A stretch of DNA of 64,000 nucleotides, taken from Nematopogon swammerdamellus. Taxonomy: Eukaryota; Arthropoda; Insecta; Lepidoptera; Adelidae. Each line of letters starts with the position of its first letter. The stretch's first letter is position 1. The stretch is from positions 18,259,395 through 18,323,394 of the forward strand of contig OX336345.1 of NCBI GenBank assembly GCA_946902875.1, written 5' to 3'. The notes under the pieces are model-generated. The model searched no databases. It had not been told where the DNA came from and was given only the letters and a program-made list of their open reading frames with translations. The position numbers and the translations under genes were made by a program. This document shows positions 62,882-64,000 of the stretch, piece after piece.

Positions 62882-62927
62882 CATCAGGAGGCACAATATC
62901 TTCGCTGAGACGGCAAGCTGTGGTAAC
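62882..62927 (-). CDS. Candidate FGF signal-peptide exon
   Basis: 46-nt exon candidate with a strong acceptor (TTTTTTTGTTACAG) and donor ATG|GTATGT. Read with one leading base it gives LPQLAVSAKILCLLM and stops exactly at a codon boundary, as required by the phase-0 start of the 55-kb exon. Joined, the sequence is ...AKILCLLM-VVICGAVPS..., a normal-looking signal-peptide h-region with a small-residue cleavage area. The upstream exon would have to end with two bases of a codon and was not found. Alternatively translation starts at the final ATG of this exon. Evidence is splice signals, phase and hydrophobicity, not homology. Confidence 0.5.
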
Positions 62928-63387
62928 CTGTAACAAAAAAATATATATATGTAAGAACCGCTCTCACTTCTATTAATTATTTGTTCACACAAGGTTGGCT
63001 GGAAGAAATGTAATTCTGCAACAACTCTACCTTCCGCATGCAAAAAAGTGTAATACACAGACATCAAACGTGTCTAGAGATAAAACAGTACCAATGTTTT
63101 TAACGGTTTGAATTAGGAATGCTTCGCCATCTTGACTAAAAACTGTGACTAAAAAAAAAGAAAGTGTTTTGGATATACTGCAAATTGACTTATTCGATAA
63201 AAGGGTCATCCATGCCATGGGGCATTATATAAAATGTAATAAATAACTGACGTCTCAGTATCTTCGTAATACTCTTAAACGCGTCAGAGCCAGATCACTT
63301 ATGGCTCTGAAATTTCAACGGATAAAGTATGTATTTATTAATTGAATGAATGTATCATAATTGTTAATTATCAAATTTTGCTAATAC
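62928..63387. other. No gene recognised upstream of candidate exon
   Basis: A minus-strand frame runs open from 63,067 through the acceptor of the 62,927 exon. A donor-like CGGAAG|GTAGAG near 63,035 has the wrong phase for the FGF model. No convincing first exon. Confidence 0.3.
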
Positions 63388-63630
63388 ATACATACATACA
63401 TACATACCAAATGCTGTATCGCGACAATCGGGGTAAGCAGAGTAGGCGGTGTTGTGCTGCAAGTACTCTTGTAAATTACAGCACAACACCGACTCCCACG
63501 TTTAGCAAAGTTAGAACAAGATAAACTATCAAGCAAGTAAGACACGACGACCCACCTTCTACAAGACTTGGTTAGAAGGATCGTGCCATGGTGAGAGGTG
63601 GCTAGCCTGTCGGCCTTATGCACGGCATCA
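63388..63630 (+). repeat. Repeat P, 5' two thirds
   Basis: (ACAT)5, GCTGTATCGCGACAATCGGG, GCGGTGTTGTGCTGCAAGTA, TTACAGCACAACACCGACTC, GGTGAGAGGTGGCTAGCCTG, TGCACGGCATC. Confidence 0.75.
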
Positions 63631-63861
63631 ATTTTGCTAATCTGCCTAAAATAAACCATCTAAAATAAATACTGAATAAAAACGAACCATAGATTTTAAA
63701 TTTGTCTTTATAGCTCTGCCGTGGCTGCCATAGTCCACAGAACGATTGGTCTCGGAAGGTTCTGACCCGTTTTCTAGGACCCCTTAATTAAAATTATTGT
63801 TAGGACCCCTTTTTAAACATTTTTGAGGTGTGTAACTGTTCGTAAGAATGTTACAACTTAC

Positions 63862-64000
63862 CGAGCAGACTAAATAATTTTCCACATTTCACGCGAGCCA
63901 CACTGCAAAGCCTCGTAGTATTGTATGGTAGAGTCACTGCGGGGTACCTTTTCGAACAGGTTTAAAAATCTCAAGTCCGAGGCATGTATGAGCGGTGACT
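63862..64000 (-). other. Edge segment with donor site, unidentified
   Basis: On the minus strand this segment ends in a good donor (GCTCG|GTAAGT). One frame is open for 42 codons from the window edge (contains FLNLFEKVP and YYEALQCGS) and then meets TAG three codons before the donor. That is the frame that would splice in phase to 62,927, so if used there the segment would be 5' UTR. An open run of this length is not significant alone. It may equally be the end of a transposon ORF, since GGACCCCTT-type sequence lies just downstream. Confidence 0.2.

Larger units (their letters stand above)
24077..62927 (-). other. FGF-family gene (gene span, introns included)
   Basis: Proposed span of one secreted fibroblast growth factor gene read on the minus strand. 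The exons are 62,882-62,927 (tentative), 55,370-55,493, 25,847-25,959 and 24,077-24,499, with introns of about 7.4, 29.4 and 1.35 kb. Splice phases fit: the 55-kb exon leaves one base, the 25.9-kb exon supplies two, and the next junction is phase 0. The joined product reads through the whole FGF beta-trefoil order (RLYNRCSHHYVNI, NGTVMASSSEGD, ENAYICFTRRWKLVG, CLFKE, RFIGFNQRGAPM, CVTFMKV). If translation starts at the ATG ending the first exon, the product is 220 aa. The core looks more like FGF8/pyramus/thisbe ligands than branchless, but this is a judgement by eye. FGFs signal through receptor tyrosine kinases, in insects in tracheal and mesoderm migration. Confidence 0.85.

Noticed and set aside
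63862..64000. First coding exon of the FGF gene
   Set aside because: The only frame that splices in phase has a TAG three codons before the donor and no later ATG; could be 5' UTR at most.

Overview
This is a window of an AT-rich, repeat-dense animal nuclear genome, most likely a moth or butterfly. The protein-coding gene I recognise has the divergent style of insect fibroblast growth factors (FGFs). The interspersed repeats have a lepidopteran look as I remember it: chimeric tRNA/5S SINEs, short elements ending in CGCGGGCAAAAGCTAGT, a repeat flanked by (ACAT)n, and LINE tails ending in (CTAT)n. No bacterial operon, CRISPR array, rRNA gene or intact tRNA gene was seen.

The main gene is on the minus strand and fills most of the window. 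Three exons (55,370-55,493, 25,847-25,959 and 24,077-24,499) join with matching splice phases into a complete FGF core domain with a basic C-terminal tail, ending in TAG at 24,077. The introns are about 29.4 kb and 1.35 kb. A fourth small exon (62,882-62,927) is proposed because joining it, across a 7.4-kb intron, to 55,493 makes one continuous hydrophobic signal-peptide-like segment. The true 5' end is unresolved or beyond the window. GC-richer, repeat-poor sequence below 24,077 may be the 3' UTR.

Other coding candidates are weak: a 194-nt exon-like open segment (31,934-32,127, minus) and a plus-strand ORF (49,189-49,692), both inside the large FGF intron and neither identified.

Most of the rest is transposable-element debris. 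Region 1-12.4 kb: hAT-type MITEs with perfect 8-bp target duplications, then a 5.8-kb palindromic composite (inverted arms of about 750-850 bp) containing a broken Jockey-type LINE, itself interrupted by a SINE. Region 12.4-22 kb: Helitron-like elements, LINE ends, foldback elements, a minisatellite and full-length copies of two SINE families. Region 22-26 kb: 3' end of the FGF gene, with three palindromic elements in its last intron. Region 26-55 kb: the giant FGF intron, filled with SINEs, LINE tails, a 115-bp tandem array, a 59-bp near-perfect palindrome and several foldback MITEs. Region 55-64 kb: upstream FGF intron, a 480-bp terminal-inverted-repeat element, a Helitron-like copy and a MITE next to the proposed signal-peptide exon.

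Names used for repeat families: SINE-A (tRNA plus 5S head), SINE-B (tRNA-Ser/Leu-like head), repeat P ((ACAT)n-flanked repeat with an internal GTGTTGTGCTG inverted pair), repeat G (GGTTCCGTA...ACTCGCACTTGGCC). These are working labels, not database names.
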